From positions 1 through 64,000 of the forward strand of contig CALFEQ010000029.1 in NCBI GenBank assembly GCA_937949945.1: DNA of 64,000 nt, read 5' to 3'. Numbering within the stretch: position 1 is the first letter of the stretch; every line of letters begins with the position of its first letter. The notes under the pieces are model-generated. The model was not told the DNA's origin, made no database searches, and saw only the letters and a program-made list of their open reading frames with translations. The position numbers were made by a program, and so were the translations under genes. This document shows, in pieces, positions 62,441-64,000 of this stretch. This DNA is from an uncultured Myxococcales bacterium (GTDB lineage: Bacteria > Myxococcota_A > Polyangia > Polyangiales > Polyangiaceae).

Positions 62441-63226
62441 ATGACGCAGGCCGCGCGGCCGAACTTCGACTACGGACGCATCCCCGTCGGTTACTACGAC
62501 CAGATGCTGCGCCAGGGTAAGAGCGGCGTACGCCGCCTCTGGCACACGCTGAAGTTCGAGCGCGTGCTCGACTACCTGCCCGAGAGCGACGGCGGCTCTC
62601 TTCTCGACATCGGCTGCTTCGCCGGCTCGTTCCTGTCGATGGTGCCGCGCCACCGGTTCGAGCGGCAGCTCGGGGTCGACATCCTCCCCGAGCAGATCGC
62701 CTACGCGACGCACCACTACGGCACGCCCTTCCGCTCGTTCAAGGTCGTGCCGAGCATCAGCGACTTCGGCGACCTCGGCGATCCGTTCGACGCGGTCACC
62801 CTCATCGAGGTCATCGAGCACCTGCGTCACGACGAGATCGTGGGACTCTTCGAGCAGCTCGAGCGCGTGATCGTCCCGGGCGGCATCTTGGTGGTCACCA
62901 CGCCGAACTACACGAGCTGCTGGCCGGTGCTCGAGGCGCTCCTGAACCGCTTCGGAGACGTGAGCTACGAGGAGCAGCACATCACGCGCTTCAACTACTT
63001 CTCGTTCGAGCGAACGCTGTCGTCGATCTGGCCTCCGCTGCTCCACCGCTACGACGTGGAGATGAAGACGACGACGCACCTCTTGAGCCCGTTCCTCGCC
63101 GCGGCCTCGTACGAAATCGCCCGAGGCCTCGCGCGAGCGATCCCGCACGGCAGCTGGGCGTCGCCGTTCGGCAACCTGATTCTCGCCGTCCTCCGGCGGA
63201 AGCGAACCGATGGAAAGGCAGGGTAG
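62441..63226 (+). CDS. SAM-dependent methyltransferase
   Basis: A 261-residue class I methyltransferase: LLDIGCFAGSFLSMVP (motif I), QLGVDILPEQIAYA, FDAVTLIEVIEHL and PGGILVVTTPNY. The family is often found near cell-envelope glycan genes, as here next to a GT-C-like membrane protein, so a sugar or lipid substrate is likely. TATTGA lies 6 nt before the ATG. Confidence 0.88.
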   Translation: MTQAARPNFDYGRIPVGYYDQMLRQGKSGVRRLWHTLKFERVLDYLPESDGGSLLDIGCFAGSFLSMVPRHRFERQLGVDILPEQIAYATHHYGTPFRSFKVVPSISDFGDLGDPFDAVTLIEVIEHLRHDEIVGLFEQLERVIVPGGILVVTTPNYTSCWPVLEALLNRFGDVSYEEQHITRFNYFSFERTLSSIWPPLLHRYDVEMKTTTHLLSPFLAAASYEIARGLARAIPHGSWASPFGNLILAVLRRKRTDGKAG

Positions 63227-63296
63227 CGCCTCGTGCTCCGTCGCGAGCACGGACGCGTCCGCCGTGCTCTTCCGGTGCCGTCGTTGAGGTTCGTCG

Positions 63297-64000
63297 ATGC
63301 AGCTCGCCCGTCGCGACTGGCTCTACACGTGCCTCCTGCTCGGGCTCGGGTGCGCCGCGTACGCGCTCTTCGTCGTCCAGGACTTCTCGGGCCCGCTCGT
63401 CGGTGGCGAGGACTACGACGGCGCCTTCCGCGGTGACGCGAACTACTTCGAGTTCCTCGGCTACTACGTCCGCGACCACTGGCGCTTCGGCCTGTCGCCG
63501 ATCTCGTTCTTCACCACCGACGTCGCGTACCCGCACGGCACGCACATCGGCCTCTTGTCGTGGTGCGCGGAGCGCGACCTGTTCCACGCGGCGATGCTCC
63601 GGCTGTTCGGGCCGGGGCCGTGGCTCCAGACCTACGTGACGCTCGGCGCCGCCGCGGGCGCCGTGGGCGTGACGGCGATCCTGAAGAAGGACTTCGGTCT
63701 CTTCCGCGGGGCGCTGGTCGGCTTCGCCGCCTCGTACATGTCCTTCTACGCCTGGTACAAGTACCCGTACCACATCAACATGGTCGCCCTGCATTGGGTG
63801 ACCATGAGCATCGCGGCCGACGCGGTCACGATGCGTCGGGTGGTCGCCGGAGAGCGCCTGAGCGTCCCGTTCCTCCTGCTCCGCGCCGCGCTCCTCGTCC
63901 TCTCGCTCGGCCTCGACCTCGGGTACGTCGCCGGTCACGCGCTCACGTCGTTCACGGTGACCTTCTACTGCATCTGGTCGGAGCTCGGCCGGCGCGACAA
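63297..64000 (+). CDS. GT-C-like membrane protein (3' partial)
   Basis: The frame is open from ATG 63297 to the window end (234 codons). Hydrophobic helices are visible near 9-27, 115-130, 140-160 and 190-225. The segment after the first helix (GEDYDGAFRGDANYFEFLGYYV... VAYPHGTHIGL) resembles the first periplasmic loop of polyprenyl-phosphate-sugar-dependent GT-C glycosyltransferases and DUF6311-like proteins (acidic residues then Y-P-x-G-T). Pairs with the methyltransferase just upstream. Confidence 0.7.
   Translation, partial: MQLARRDWLYTCLLLGLGCAAYALFVVQDFSGPLVGGEDYDGAFRGDANYFEFLGYYVRDHWRFGLSPISFFTTDVAYPHGTHIGLLSWCAERDLFHAAMLRLFGPGPWLQTYVTLGAAAGAVGVTAILKKDFGLFRGALVGFAASYMSFYAWYKYPYHINMVALHWVTMSIAADAVTMRRVVAGERLSVPFLLLRAALLVLSLGLDLGYVAGHALTSFTVTFYCIWSELGRRD

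Overview
The window is GC-rich, densely coded chromosomal DNA from a delta-group bacterium, most likely Myxococcota of the Sorangiineae/Polyangia type. The evidence is indirect but consistent: many secreted lipoproteins with long Pro/Ala linkers, two membrane-anchored Ser/Thr kinases, an AgmX/PglI-type C-terminal domain, a MYXO-CTERM-like tail, a MopE-like metal-binding motif and fibro-slime/LVIVD surface proteins. There is no ribosomal marker, so the assignment is an inference. No tRNA, rRNA, CRISPR array, transposase or prophage was recognised.

Layout. 1-7.3 kb: the end of an AgmX-like membrane protein, a degenerate M48-like protein, a lipoprotein, then dprA-topA, facing an O-methyltransferase and a globin-like lipoprotein that lacks the haem ligand. 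7.5-16.5 kb: a 965-residue Pro-rich protein, a small protein coupled to greB, then secreted proteins (Ig/cupredoxin-like, BNR propeller, YVTN propeller, SUMF1-like). 16.5-26.2 kb, minus strand: Ser/Thr kinase, a DUF4175-like protein coupled to a peptidase-MA-like protein, and psd coupled to a methyltransferase. 26.3-34.1 kb: a PH-domain membrane protein, dCMP deaminase coupled to ddl, a TPR-like membrane protein, and a kinase / solute-binding protein / lipoprotein operon. 34.5-43.8 kb: a MopE-motif lipoprotein, a coiled-coil/OmpA-like pair, an OmpR-type regulator, a vWA lipoprotein and uvrC. 44.2-53.8 kb: five overlapping minus-strand genes (glycosyltransferase, histidine kinase, response regulator, giant HEAT-repeat protein, Tat lipoprotein) divergent from a TPR + YaiO-like outer-membrane barrel. 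This looks like one regulated exopolysaccharide or cell-surface system. 53.9-64 kb: fibro-slime lipoprotein, a small FliS-like gene inside an inverted-repeat cassette, a Suv3-like helicase, an L,D-transpeptidase, an Omp85 protein coupled to a DUF4390-like protein, maleylacetoacetate isomerase, a methyltransferase and the start of a GT-C-like membrane protein.

Three signals cross the whole window. First, six loci carry tandem heptamers (AGTCCTC or GGCTCCA), nearly always with inverted copies (GAGGACT or TGGAGCC) forming the other arm. They sit at gene 3' ends, some as tight hairpins and some bracketing 170-450 bp of unique DNA. This is the best candidate for an undescribed element family. Second, several genes have a TANNNT box exactly 6-7 nt before the start codon, the arrangement of leaderless mRNAs. 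Third, neighbouring genes are very often joined by ATGA, GTGA or TGATG overlaps, which points to translational coupling.
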